A DNA stretch of 45,521 nucleotides from Burkholderiales bacterium (GCA_947371645.1 CANBQJ010000005.1:1-45521); one strand, 5' to 3'. Positions 22,991 through 30,438 are shown, numbered from the stretch's first letter. A program made the numbers and translations. The notes: a model not told the origin generated them from the sequence alone.

Positions 22991-23911
22991 ATGGCCCTTG
23001 CCACCGACCCCCGCCGCTGCCTGTTCCAGGCCATGGCCAGTCCGTGCGAGATCCGCCTGGACCAGCCCCAGGCCCGGGCCCAGGTCGACACGTCGCGCGA
23101 GCAGGCCTTTGCGCAGGCCGTGGCCGAGGTGCGCCGCATCGAGGCCCGCTATTCGCGCTACCGCGAAGACAGCGTGATCTCGCGCATCAACGCGTGTGCA
23201 GGCACGGGCGAAGCCATCGAAGTGGACGATGAAACCGCGGGCCTGCTGAACTTTGCCGCAGCGCTGCACGAAGACAGCGAGGGCCGCTTTGACGTGACCT
23301 CGGGCGTGCTGCGCCGCGCCTGGGACTTCAGCGCGGGCACACCACCGCAGCCCGATCACCTGGCCAGCCTGATGACCCTGGTGGGCTGGCGGCACGTGCA
23401 GTGGGACGGCCGGCACATCGGCCTGAGCCAGGCCGGCATGCAGCTGGACTTCGGGGGCATCGGCAAGGAGTACGCCGCCGACCGCGCCGCCAGCTTGCTG
23501 CAGGGCCTGGGCTTTGGCCAGGGCTTCGTGAACCTGGGCGGAGACATCCGCGTGGTGGGCCCCCGGCCCGATGGCCAGCCCTGGCGCTTCGGCATCCAGC
23601 ACCCGCGCCAGCCGCAGTCGCTGATCGCGCACATCGAGGTGGGCCAGGGCGCCCTGACCACCAGCGGCGACTACGAGCGCTTCCTCGTCCATGACGGCCG
23701 GCGTTACGGCCACATCCTGGACGCACGCACAGGCTGGCCGGTGCAGCACTGGCAGTCGGTCAGCGTGGTGGCGCCGGCCTGTGTGGCCGCGGGGGCTTTG
23801 AGCACCGTGGCCATGCTGCATGAGGCCGATGGGCTGGACTTCCTGCGTGAACAAGGCGTGGCCTTCATGGCCGTGGACGCCAGCGGCGTGGTCCACAGCC
23901 AGGCGCGCTGA
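22991..23911 (+). CDS. apbE: FAD:protein FMN transferase (ApbE)
   Basis: 306 residues. ApbE fold with the usual motifs: FQAMASPCEIRL at the N-terminus, RRIEARYSRYREDSVISRIN, FDVTSGVLRRAWDF, LDFGGIGKEYAADRA, GFVNLGGDIRVVG, GALTTSGDYERF and GHILDARTGWPV. It transfers FMN from FAD to a threonine or serine of target proteins, using Mg2+. Most ApbE proteins are periplasmic lipoproteins, but here the frame is closed just upstream (TGA at 22967) and no signal peptide is present, so it looks cytoplasmic or exported in an unusual way. It is the fourth gene of the TlpA-DUF4266-DUF3570 cluster. The target protein is not evident in this window. Confidence 0.93.
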   Translation: MALATDPRRCLFQAMASPCEIRLDQPQARAQVDTSREQAFAQAVAEVRRIEARYSRYREDSVISRINACAGTGEAIEVDDETAGLLNFAAALHEDSEGRFDVTSGVLRRAWDFSAGTPPQPDHLASLMTLVGWRHVQWDGRHIGLSQAGMQLDFGGIGKEYAADRAASLLQGLGFGQGFVNLGGDIRVVGPRPDGQPWRFGIQHPRQPQSLIAHIEVGQGALTTSGDYERFLVHDGRRYGHILDARTGWPVQHWQSVSVVAPACVAAGALSTVAMLHEADGLDFLREQGVAFMAVDASGVVHSQAR

Positions 23912-23920
23912 GCGGCAGGC

Positions 23921-24751
23921 TCAGGCAGGTGGCCCGCTTGGTGAGCGCAAGGCCCGGGCGATGGCGTGGGCGCGGGCGTCCGTCAGGGCGTCGTCTTCCA
24001 GCTTTTCGCCGTCTGGCCCTTCTTCGCCCACGCTCAGGTAGGCGGCCAGGGCGCGGCGCAGGCGCGGGGCCTTGGGGTACTCGGCGGCCCAGTGGCCTGG
24101 GTAGACCGCGAAGTCACAGGTGCACACGGCCAGCAGCTGCTCGAAGCGGGCCGGCTGCGATTCGGCCTGCAGGCGCGCCAGCATGGCGGCCAGTGCACCG
24201 GCGCGCATGTCGCTGGCCCGGTGCACGCGGTCGCATTCGTTGATCACCAGCGTGGCGAGGTCCAGGGCCTGCGGGGGCACGGCCATGCGTTCGCTCAGGG
24301 CCTGCAGCAGGTCCATGGCGCGCATCTCGTGCTTGTAGTGGCTGGGCCAGATCTCGCGCAAGGTGCCGCCCTTGCCGACCTTGTGCATCAGCGCAGCAAA
24401 GCGCACGGCCACGGGCTCTGCGGCGCGCGCGGTCTCGTCGATCAGGCGCATCTGGTGCAGGCCCACGTCCACCGGCTCGGCAGCGTCGCTCAACTGCGGC
24501 ACGCCAAAGAGCGCGTCCACTTCGGGCAGCCACTGCTTGAGCAACTTGCACTCGCGCAAAGCCATGAAGAACTGCGATGGGTAAGGCGCCATCAGGCCTT
24601 CGGCCATGCAGGTCCACTGGTCGGCAGGGGCCAGGCGGTCCAGCGCCAGGGTCTGCGCGGCCATCAGCAAGGCGGCAGCTTCGTCGGGCTGAAGGGGAGG
24701 GTCAGCGCGCTGGGCACAAGCCAATGCCGGGCGCATCCATGAGGTGGTCAT
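23921..24751 (-). CDS. Orphan HD-domain protein related to the C-terminal half of CCA tRNA nucleotidyltransferase
   Basis: 276 residues. The sequence follows the HD half of the bacterial multifunctional Cca enzyme: FFMALRECKLLKQWLPEVDA, LFGVPQ, VDVGLHQMRLIDETA, FAALMHKVGKGGTLREIWP, SHYKHEMRAMDLLQAL, LATLVINECDRVHRASDMRA and a C-terminal FEQLLAVCTCDF. The N-terminal nucleotidyltransferase (GxGS/DxD) is entirely missing. The HD signature reads His123-Lys124 instead of His-Asp, while His99, His138 and His141-Glu142 remain. The Cca HD domain has 2',3'-cyclic phosphodiesterase and phosphatase activity, so loss of the Asp suggests reduced or altered catalysis. Convergent with apbE, 9 bp apart. Confidence 0.7.
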   Translation of the reverse strand: MTTSWMRPALACAQRADPPLQPDEAAALLMAAQTLALDRLAPADQWTCMAEGLMAPYPSQFFMALRECKLLKQWLPEVDALFGVPQLSDAAEPVDVGLHQMRLIDETARAAEPVAVRFAALMHKVGKGGTLREIWPSHYKHEMRAMDLLQALSERMAVPPQALDLATLVINECDRVHRASDMRAGALAAMLARLQAESQPARFEQLLAVCTCDFAVYPGHWAAEYPKAPRLRRALAAYLSVGEEGPDGEKLEDDALTDARAHAIARALRSPSGPPA

Positions 24752-24802
24752 GGCGGCATGCTGCGCGTGCGGCGGGTGGCACGCAAGACTGCCTCAGTGC
24801 CG

Positions 24803-24824
24803 CGCTGGGTCATGCAGCCCAGCG
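24803..24824. repeat. Perfect 7-bp hairpin between the HD-like gene and the next plus-strand gene
   Basis: CGCTGGG and CCCAGCG with an 8-base loop (TCATGCAG) lie in the 173-bp divergent gap. No T-tract. It could be a regulatory hairpin or operator; a -10-like TATAGT (24882-24887) for the plus-strand gene lies downstream, but without a well-placed -35. Confidence 0.3.
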
Positions 24825-24924
24825 GACCGGTTCACGCCCCCCGCAGATTGGTTGACCACTGCACTTTGTTTGACGCAGATCTATAGTCGTTTGCATGTCC
24901 TCTGCTATTGATCTGGAGTTCGCC

Positions 24925-25173
24925 ATGAACCTCGACGCTTTCCCCGACATCCGCAGCAAAGTGGAAGCCGTGCTCAAGCAACACACCGCCGACCTGGACC
25001 CGCAAACCGTGCACGCGATGGTGAAGTCCGGCATCGATGCCGAACTGGAAGCCCGTCGTCAGGCGCTGGGCGGCGGCTCGACGCTGACGCTGAACGCCTT
25101 GCTCGACCTGGAAATGCAATTGCGCACCAAGGTCTTCGGCCTCAAGCGAGAGACCATCAAGCCAGGGTTCTGA
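24925..25173 (+). CDS. Small protein of unknown function
   Basis: 82 residues from ATG 24925, chosen because GGAG lies 7 bases upstream; an upstream ATG at 24895 has no ribosome binding site. Mostly helical by eye: IRSKVEAVLKQHTADLD, PQTVHAMVKSGIDAELEARR, then LTLNALLDLEMQLRTKVFGLK. No signal peptide, no cysteine, no known motif. The high GC3 and good Shine-Dalgarno sequence support a real gene. It is 33 bp upstream of another small unknown gene (25207-25575) and likely cotranscribed with it. Confidence 0.62.
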   Translation: MNLDAFPDIRSKVEAVLKQHTADLDPQTVHAMVKSGIDAELEARRQALGGGSTLTLNALLDLEMQLRTKVFGLKRETIKPGF

Positions 25174-25206
25174 CCCCCCACCGGGCACCTGGAGGGCCCG
25201 CCGCCA

Positions 25207-25575
25207 ATGGCATCGCACGACCTGTATGTGGCCTCCCTTCTGGCCGGCTTTTTCGAGGCGGGCTGGTCCATCCAGGTGCTGGTGGGGGATGCGGACCGAC
25301 CGCAGTACGAAGGCTCGCGGCTGGCGCGACCGCAGGTGGAAAAACACCTGCGCACCATGGTGAACGTGGCGGGCGCCCTGCCCCAGGACGTCCGCGACCT
25401 GATGCCCAAGGTGGACTGGGACAGCTGGGTCGAGCTGGGCCAGCACCTGCCCCCCCAAAGCGAACACGACCGCGCGCTGCTGTGGACGGCCATCGACGCC
25501 TGGTTGCCGCCTGCGGGCGCGGCCTTGCGGCGCTACCGCTTGCAGATGCCGCAGCTGTGGCGGTTCAACCTGTGA
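25207..25575 (+). CDS. Protein of unknown function, 122 residues
   Basis: Begins MASHDLYVASLLAGFFEAGW, with GGAGGG about 10 bases upstream. Helical, no signal peptide. The C-terminal half (LMPKVDWDSWVELGQHLPPQ, then ALLWTAIDAWLPPAGAALRRY) has a loose likeness to HepT/DUF86-type helical proteins, which also carry a IDW-x-x-x segment followed by a W-x-A-x-x-x-LPP helix. The likeness is too weak for assignment, and the RxxxHxY nuclease motif is absent. Forms a two-gene unit with the 82-residue gene upstream. Convergent with the methyltransferase gene, 18 bp between stops. Confidence 0.58.
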   Translation: MASHDLYVASLLAGFFEAGWSIQVLVGDADRPQYEGSRLARPQVEKHLRTMVNVAGALPQDVRDLMPKVDWDSWVELGQHLPPQSEHDRALLWTAIDAWLPPAGAALRRYRLQMPQLWRFNL

Positions 25576-25593
25576 AGCTGGCCGGCGATGTGA

Positions 25594-26769
25594 TCAGGCC
25601 GCGCCCAGCCGCCACAGCGAGGTGCGCTCGCGGCTGCGGGCCTGGTGCAGCGGGTCGCTGGCGTCCTGCGCCTTGGGGTGGCGTGGGCGCACGTCGTGGC
25701 GGCCCAGCACCGTCAGGTCGGCTGCCGCGATCCAGTCCTGCAGCTGCGTGGGCGCACGCAGGCCCAGGTGTTCGGCCAGGTCCGACATGATCAACCAGCC
25801 CTCGCCACCTGGGCTGAGGTGGGCGCGCAGGCCTTGCAGGAAGCCGCGCAGCATGGCGCTGTCCGGGTCGTACACCGCGCGTTCGATGGGCGAGCTCGGC
25901 GTGGCCGGCAGCCAGGGCGGGTTGCAGACGATGAGCGGCGCCTGGCCTTGCGGAAACAGGTCGCGCTGCTGCAGCAACACCTGCGGCGTCAGGCCCAGCC
26001 GCGCCAGGTTGTCTTGCGCACAGGCCAGCGCGCGCGGGTCCATGTCGGTGGCCACCACCTGCGCCACGCCGCGTGAGGCCAGCACGGCGGCCAGCACGCC
26101 AGAGCCGGTGCCGACGTCAAAGGCCAGCGTGGTGCCCGCGGGCAGGGGTGTGCGCGCCACCAGGTCGACGTACTCGCCACGCACGGGGGAGAACACGCCG
26201 TAGTGGGCGTGGATGCGGCCCTGCAGCGCCGGGATGTCCACACCCTTCTTGCGCCACTCATAGGCACCGATCAGGCCCAGCAGCTCGCGCAGCGACGCCA
26301 CATAGGGCGCGTCGGCGGGGCCATAGGCGTCCTCGCAGGCCTGGCGCACATCGGGTGCGCGGCGCAGCAGGATGGCGTGGCCCGCTTCGAAGGGGATGAG
26401 CACCTTGCCCAGCACGGCCGCGCGCTGCGCCTGCTGCTGGCGGTGGCGGTGAAAGTGCAGCCGGGCGTCGACCTGCTCGCCCGGGGCGGGCTGGCCTTTT
26501 TGCTCTTGGTGCCCCTTGGGATCACGCGGCGACTTCTGGCGGTCCAGCCGCCGCACCAGGGCCTGCAGCAGGTGCCGCGCGTTCTGGAAGTCGCCCTGCC
26601 ACAGCAAGGCCGTGCCTTCGCAGGCCAGCTTGTAGGCGCGGTCGGCAGCCAGGGTGTCGTCGGCCAGCTGCACGCGTGCCGGCACCGGCACGCCGGCCTC
26701 GGATCGCCACAGGGCGCTGGCGGGCCGGCCGTCTGCCGTGGTCCAGTGGATGATTGACCCTGCGCTCAT
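25594..26769 (-). CDS. Class I SAM-dependent methyltransferase, PrmC/HemK-like
   Basis: 391 residues from ATG 26769 (MSAGSIIHW); ATG 26805 is an alternative, neither with a good Shine-Dalgarno. An N-terminal region of about 210 residues contains WQGDFQNARHLLQALVRR and a charged, Gln-rich linker. The catalytic domain follows: LAFDVGTGSGVLAAVLASRG (SAM-binding motif I), VVATDMDPRALACAQDNLARL (motif II) and PLIVCNPPWLPATP, the NPPW form of the N-methyltransferase motif IV that binds the amide or amine acceptor. This combination is seen in enzymes that methylate glutamine in proteins or exocyclic amines in RNA; the substrate is unknown. Divergent from the lipoprotein gene at 26874. Confidence 0.85.
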   Translation of the reverse strand: MSAGSIIHWTTADGRPASALWRSEAGVPVPARVQLADDTLAADRAYKLACEGTALLWQGDFQNARHLLQALVRRLDRQKSPRDPKGHQEQKGQPAPGEQVDARLHFHRHRQQQAQRAAVLGKVLIPFEAGHAILLRRAPDVRQACEDAYGPADAPYVASLRELLGLIGAYEWRKKGVDIPALQGRIHAHYGVFSPVRGEYVDLVARTPLPAGTTLAFDVGTGSGVLAAVLASRGVAQVVATDMDPRALACAQDNLARLGLTPQVLLQQRDLFPQGQAPLIVCNPPWLPATPSSPIERAVYDPDSAMLRGFLQGLRAHLSPGGEGWLIMSDLAEHLGLRAPTQLQDWIAAADLTVLGRHDVRPRHPKAQDASDPLHQARSRERTSLWRLGAA

Positions 26770-26873
26770 CGGGGCGATTGCATTGAAAGTGGCTGGAGCG
26801 CGCATTGTGGGCCCTGCACCGCGTTCAGCCTGGGTCAAGGCCGGGCCCATGCGCATCTGCGAAGATGAAGCAC

Positions 26874-27290
26874 ATGAATCTCTTCCTCACCCCCACCCTT
26901 GCCCGCCGCTGCCGCACCCGCGTCACTGGCCGGGCGTCCCTTGTTCTGAAGCTGCTCATGGGTGTGGCCTTCGGTGTGGCGCTCAGCGCCTGTGACCGTG
27001 CGCCGCCCCACCCGGTGGCCCACGCCATGCTGCACATCGCCGCCGACGGCAGCATGGAGCTGGACCAGAGCCCCGTCAGCCTGGTCGACCTGGGCGCCGC
27101 CATCCAGCGCCGCAAGGTCACCGCGCCGGACCTGTTGATCGAGATCCACGCCTCGCCGCAAGCGGCCATTGCCGTGGTGGAAGCGGCCCTGCACACGGTG
27201 GTGACGGCGCACGCGCGGCTGTCTTACGGCGAAGAGCACCCGGCCCAGCCCGACCTCAAAGCGAAACTGGCGGCACCTGGGGGATTGTGA
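26874..27290 (+). CDS. Lipoprotein with ExbD/TolR-like periplasmic domain
   Basis: 138 residues from ATG 26874 (ATG 26865 three codons upstream is possible). A basic N-terminus, then a hydrophobic segment ending in a lipobox (GVAFGVALSACDRAPP). The mature part reads like the periplasmic domain of ExbD/TolR: LHIAADGSMELDQSPVSLVD, LGAAIQRRKVTAPDLLIEIH and AVVEAALHTVVTAHARLSYG. Normal ExbD/TolR proteins have a transmembrane helix with a proton-relay Asp; here a lipid anchor replaces it and no ExbB/TolQ partner is nearby. It would therefore not be a canonical motor subunit. Followed after 83 bp by yidB on the same strand. Confidence 0.65.
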   Translation: MNLFLTPTLARRCRTRVTGRASLVLKLLMGVAFGVALSACDRAPPHPVAHAMLHIAADGSMELDQSPVSLVDLGAAIQRRKVTAPDLLIEIHASPQAAIAVVEAALHTVVTAHARLSYGEEHPAQPDLKAKLAAPGGL

Positions 27291-27373
27291 ATTGCGGCCA
27301 TTGCCGTGAAGATGGGCGGACCGTTTTCACCACCGCAACCATCACCGCAACCACAGCCACAAAGGGGCCGACC

Positions 27374-27808
27374 ATGGGATTGTTCGATCAGATTGCAGGA
27401 CAAGTGCTGAGCAGCCTGAGTGGCCAGGCGCCAGCGGGCGCGGAGGGTGCCGTGCACCCTGGCCTGCTGGAGGCCGTGACCGGCCTGCTGGGCAACGCCC
27501 AGACAGGTGGTTTGCAGGGGCTGATTGCCGCCTTCCAGCAGCAAGGCCTGGGCGACGTCGTTGCCTCCTGGGTGGGCACGGGGCACAACTTGCCCATCAG
27601 CGCCGAGCAGATCCACAGCGTGTTGGGCAACGAGCAGGTGCAGGCCATCGCCCAGCAGATCGGGCTGCCCACGCAGCAGATCACGCAGATGCTGTCGCAG
27701 CTGCTGCCGCACGCTGTCGATCAAGCCACGCCCGGTGGCGTTGTGCCCAGTGGCGACGGCCTCAGTCAGGCGATCGGGGCCCTGGGGGGGCTGTTCGGCA
27801 AGGCTTGA
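27374..27808 (+). CDS. YidB/DUF937 family protein
   Basis: 144 residues, ATG 27374 with AGGGG upstream. YidB-type sequence: MGLFDQIAGQVLSSLSGQ, HPGLLEAVTGLLGNAQTGGL, GLIAAFQQQGLGDVVASWVG, then LPISAEQIHSVLGNEQVQAI and a glycine-rich end. A small helical cytoplasmic protein without an established biochemical function. Its 3' end overlaps the convergent ferredoxin gene by 47 bp. Between it and the upstream lipoprotein gene lies a short stretch with repeated CACCGCAACC units. Confidence 0.85.
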   Translation: MGLFDQIAGQVLSSLSGQAPAGAEGAVHPGLLEAVTGLLGNAQTGGLQGLIAAFQQQGLGDVVASWVGTGHNLPISAEQIHSVLGNEQVQAIAQQIGLPTQQITQMLSQLLPHAVDQATPGGVVPSGDGLSQAIGALGGLFGKA

Positions 27809-28016
27809 CCATCGCGATGGCGTCAAACGGGCAGACCACGGCGCATTGGGCGCAGCCGGTGCAGCCCGTTTCGTCGTGCAACACCGCGCGCTTGCGGCCA
27901 AAGCCCTGCGGGCCTTCGGCCTCCAGCCACAGCACGTGGGGCGGGCAGGCGGCCACGCAGCGGCCACAACCGGTGCAGCGGTCCGGGTGAACCTCGGGCA
28001 GCGCTTTGGGGGGCAT
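27762..28016 (-). CDS. 2[4Fe-4S] ferredoxin
   Basis: 84 residues. Two classical clusters of cysteines, CTGCGRCVAACP and CTGCAQCAVVCP, each CxxCxxCxxxCP, bind two [4Fe-4S] clusters. The spacing between them is longer than in clostridial ferredoxins because of the insert HVLWLEAEGPQGFGRKRAVL. The tail after the second cluster (MVKPCRTAPPGPRSPD) overlaps the 3' end of yidB on the other strand. Cytoplasmic electron carrier; the partner is unknown. The next gene upstream on the same strand is yjdM, 28 bp away. Confidence 0.88.
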   Translation of the reverse strand: MPPKALPEVHPDRCTGCGRCVAACPPHVLWLEAEGPQGFGRKRAVLHDETGCTGCAQCAVVCPFDAIAMVKPCRTAPPGPRSPD

Positions 28017-28044
28017 GGGCGCTCCTGTGCTGCATCCAGGCCGC

Positions 28045-28386
28045 TCAGGCCTTCTTGACGAACTCCGTCTTCAGCTGCATCGGGCCAATGCCCTCGATCT
28101 TGCAGTCGATGTCGTGGTCACCATCGATCAGGCGGATGTTCTTCACCTTCGTGCCCACCTTCACCACGGCCGACGAGCCCTTGATCTTCAGGTCCTTGAT
28201 CAGGGTGACGGTGTCGCCGTCTTGCAGCACGTTGCCATGGGCGTCCTTCCAGACGCGGGCCTCGGCCGTGGCCTCTTGGGAGGCCACGGCGCTCCACTCG
28301 TGGCCGCACTCGGGGCAGATGAGCTGGCTGCCGTCCTCATAGGTGAAGACAGACTGGCATTTCGGGCAGGGGGGCAGTGTGCTCAT
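28045..28386 (-). CDS. yjdM: Zinc-ribbon protein YjdM (PhnA-like)
   Basis: 113 residues. N-terminal zinc ribbon [13 protein letters not shown] then [10 protein letters not shown] (two CxxC knuckles), followed by the PhnA domain [40 protein letters not shown] and [20 protein letters not shown]. The family was once called alkylphosphonate utilisation protein PhnA but is not a phosphonate enzyme of the C-P lyase pathway; its role is not clear. It is the full usual length. Confidence 0.93.
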   Translation of the reverse strand: MSTLPPCPKCQSVFTYEDGSQLICPECGHEWSAVASQEATAEARVWKDAHGNVLQDGDTVTLIKDLKIKGSSAVVKVGTKVKNIRLIDGDHDIDCKIEGIGPMQLKTEFVKKA

Positions 28387-28434
28387 GGCGTGTGGCAAAG
28401 GCGATCTCGAAACGCCGATGGTAAGGCGAGTGAG

Positions 28435-28450
28435 GTGCCGCGCGCGGCAC
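28435..28450. repeat. Perfect 16-bp GC palindrome between lysR and yjdM
   Basis: GTGCCGCGCGCGGCAC is its own reverse complement. It lies 13 bp downstream of the LysR stop codon (minus strand) and 48 bp upstream of the yjdM start. It may fold into a stable hairpin acting as a terminator without a T-tract, or be a protein-binding site. Confidence 0.4.
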
Positions 28451-28463
28451 ACCTGCGCACCCC

Positions 28464-29366
28464 TCAGCGTGGCCGCTCCTTCAGCGACTCCAGGGCCTTC
28501 AAGGCCAGCTGCACGCGGCTGGGCATCAGGCGGGCCGAGGGCACGACGGCGCTGATGTCCATGGGCGGTGGGCGAAAGGCTTTCATCAGCTCGACCAGCA
28601 GGCCTTGGCGCAAGGCTTCCTTGGCCATGTAGTCGGGCACCTGGCCAATGCCCAGGCCTGCCACCACGCCGGACACCAGGCCCTCGCCGTCGTTGACCTG
28701 CGCCTGTGACCGCGCCTGGATGTCCACCGTCCGGCGGCCCACGCGCACCTGCCAGGGCCGGATGCGCCCCGAACTGGGCTGTCGGAACACCACGCCCAGG
28801 TGCGTGGCCAGCTGCTCGGGTGTGTTTGGCGTGCCGTGCTGCTTCAGGTAGGCCGGGCTGGCCACGAAGATCAGCTGTTGCGAGTCGATGCGGCGGGCCA
28901 CCAGGGTCGAGTCTTTCAGCTTGCCCACGCGCACGGCCATGTCCAGCCCTTCGCGCACGATGTCGCTGAAGCTGTCCTGCATGCGGATGTCCAGCTGCAG
29001 CCCCGGGTTGGCCAAGGCCAGCCGGGCCAGCAGGGGCATCACGAACTGGCGGCCATACATGAGCGGGATGTCGATGCGCAAGGTGCCCGTGGCACCGGCC
29101 CGCACGCCGGCCGCATCGGCCTCCAGGTCCTCGACCTCGGCCAGCACGCGTTCGCAGCGCTGAAAGAGCCGCTCGCCATCGGGGGTCAGGCTCACCTTGC
29201 GCGTGGTGCGGTGAAACAGCTTCACGCCCAGGCGTTCCTCCAGACGGGCCACGGCCTTGGCCACGGTGGACGGCGAGCTGCCCAGGTCGCGGGCCGCCGC
29301 CGCAAAGCTCTGCCGCCTGGCCGTCTGCGCAAAGGCCATGAACTGCTGCAAACCGCTGCCCACCAT
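28464..29366 (-). CDS. LysR family transcriptional regulator
   Basis: 300 residues from ATG 29366 ([20 protein letters not shown]); an upstream in-frame start at 29408 would overlap the operator and is rejected. The N-terminal winged helix-turn-helix reads [32 protein letters not shown], split here as [19 protein letters not shown] and [19 protein letters not shown], then [13 protein letters not shown]. The remainder is the effector-binding domain ([20 protein letters not shown]). It diverges from the cupin-cytochrome c pair, the usual arrangement in which a LysR protein controls both sides through the dyad at 29401-29426. The effector is unknown. Confidence 0.93.
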   Translation of the reverse strand: MVGSGLQQFMAFAQTARRQSFAAAARDLGSSPSTVAKAVARLEERLGVKLFHRTTRKVSLTPDGERLFQRCERVLAEVEDLEADAAGVRAGATGTLRIDIPLMYGRQFVMPLLARLALANPGLQLDIRMQDSFSDIVREGLDMAVRVGKLKDSTLVARRIDSQQLIFVASPAYLKQHGTPNTPEQLATHLGVVFRQPSSGRIRPWQVRVGRRTVDIQARSQAQVNDGEGLVSGVVAGLGIGQVPDYMAKEALRQGLLVELMKAFRPPPMDISAVVPSARLMPSRVQLALKALESLKERPR

Positions 29367-29400
29367 GTCGGCCCCTGTCCAAAGTGATTGCCGAAGAAAT

Positions 29401-29426
29401 GTCTGCAATGTTACGGCGTTGCAGAC
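29401..29426. promoter_or_regulatory. LysR-type operator, 8-bp perfect dyad
   Basis: GTCTGCAA (29401-29408) and TTGCAGAC (29419-29426) are perfect inverted arms with a 10-bp spacer, in the 123-bp gap between the divergent lysR and cupin genes. The T-N11-A-like layout and location fit the recognition-binding site of the adjacent LysR regulator. Confidence 0.72.
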
Positions 29427-29489
29427 GATTCTCTTTCAACGGTGGTTTGAACACACTGAAGGCCTTCCATCACCTTCAACGGAGTCCCC

Positions 29490-29867
29490 ATGAAAGTCCT
29501 CGCCCCCGCACGGCCTCAAGCCAGCCCCATTCCCGGCATTGCCCACGTCACCCGCGCCAGCCACGGCGACGGCCTGTCATCGCTGTCGGTCTGGCACCAG
29601 ACCTTGCAAGCCGGTGCCGGCACCCCCGTGCACCGGCACGATTGCGACGAGGTCGTGATGTGCACCGCCGGTTGGGGCGAGGTGCGCAGCGATGGCCAGG
29701 TGCAGCGCTTCACCGCAGACTGCACCGTGGTGCTGCCCGCCCACCGCGAGCACCAGATCGTCAACGCCGGGCCGGGCCCGCTGGAGATCGTGGGCGTGTT
29801 CTCGGCTTCACCTGTGGTGACCCGCGACCCCGAAGGCAAGGCCCTGGCCCTGCCCTGGCAGAGCTGA
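29490..29867 (+). CDS. Cupin domain protein
   Basis: 125 residues, ATG 29490 with GGAG 6 bases upstream. Single small cupin barrel: GAGTPVHRHDCDEVVMCTAG has the His-x-His-x3-Glu-like metal-binding first motif (HRHDCDEV), and VVLPAHREHQIVNAG the second, with the His ligand. The metal and substrate are unknown; small cupins of this type can be dioxygenases, isomerases or sensors. Directly followed, 16 bp on, by a c-type cytochrome gene, and divergent from a LysR gene that probably regulates it. Confidence 0.88.
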   Translation: MKVLAPARPQASPIPGIAHVTRASHGDGLSSLSVWHQTLQAGAGTPVHRHDCDEVVMCTAGWGEVRSDGQVQRFTADCTVVLPAHREHQIVNAGPGPLEIVGVFSASPVVTRDPEGKALALPWQS

Positions 29868-29883
29868 ACCTCAGGAGCCCACC

Positions 29884-30438
29884 ATGAGACACCCATTGAC
29901 ACTGCCGACCCCCTGGCTGCGCGCGGTGGCCCAAGGCTTGTTGCTGAGCCTGGCCAGCGCCCCACACGCCCATGCCGACGACACCGAACTGGCCCGCGGC
30001 GCCTACCTGGTCAAAGCCTTTGGCTGTGCCGACTGCCATGCCCCGATGAAGATGGGCCCGCAAGGCCCGCAGACCGACCTGAGCCGAGGCCTGTCTGGCC
30101 ACCCCGAAGGCATGCACCTGGGCAAGCCGCCCAAGGGTCAGGGCCCCTGGATGTGGGGCGGTGCGGCCACCAACACGGCCTTCTGGGGCCCCTGGGGCAT
30201 CAGCTACGCCGCCAACCTGACGCCTGACGACGAGACCGGCCTGGGCGCCTGGAGGGCCGAGCAGTTCATCGCCACCATGCGCACCGGCAAGCACCTGGGC
30301 GTCGGCCGCCCCGTGCTGCCGCCCATGCCCTGGCCTGCGCTGGGCACCCTCAACGACGTCGACCTGCGGGCGATGTTCACCTACCTGCGCAGCCAGCCGG
30401 CGGTGCGCAACCGGGTGCCGGAGGTCCGTGCTCCCTGA
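29884..30438 (+). CDS. Periplasmic monoheme c-type cytochrome
   Basis: 184 residues. Signal peptide (VAQGLLLSLASAPHAHA). Heme attachment motif CADCH (Cys48, Cys51, His52) in RGAYLVKAFGCADCHAP; a distal Met is likely the one in LPPMPWPALGTL. The central loop is rich in Gly, Trp and Pro (GPWMWGGAATNTAFWGPWG) and includes ISYAANLTPDDETGLGAW, a segment known from cytochromes of membrane dehydrogenase complexes (the cytochrome c subunits of alcohol/aldehyde-type oxidases). It is cotranscribed with the cupin. The electron donor is not identified here. Confidence 0.88.
   Translation: MRHPLTLPTPWLRAVAQGLLLSLASAPHAHADDTELARGAYLVKAFGCADCHAPMKMGPQGPQTDLSRGLSGHPEGMHLGKPPKGQGPWMWGGAATNTAFWGPWGISYAANLTPDDETGLGAWRAEQFIATMRTGKHLGVGRPVLPPMPWPALGTLNDVDLRAMFTYLRSQPAVRNRVPEVRAP

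Noticed and set aside
24852..24887. A sigma-70 promoter from TTGACC and TATAGT before the small gene at 24925
   Set aside because: The spacer is 24 bp, too long; the second TTGACG (24870-24875) is only 6 bp from TATAGT. Not reported as a promoter.
25207..25575. A HepT toxin
   Set aside because: Only a loose helical resemblance; the RxxxHxY motif and an MNT partner are absent.
27330..27372. CRISPR-like or tandem repeat (CACCGCAACC units)
   Set aside because: Only two short copies, no spacers, no cas genes.
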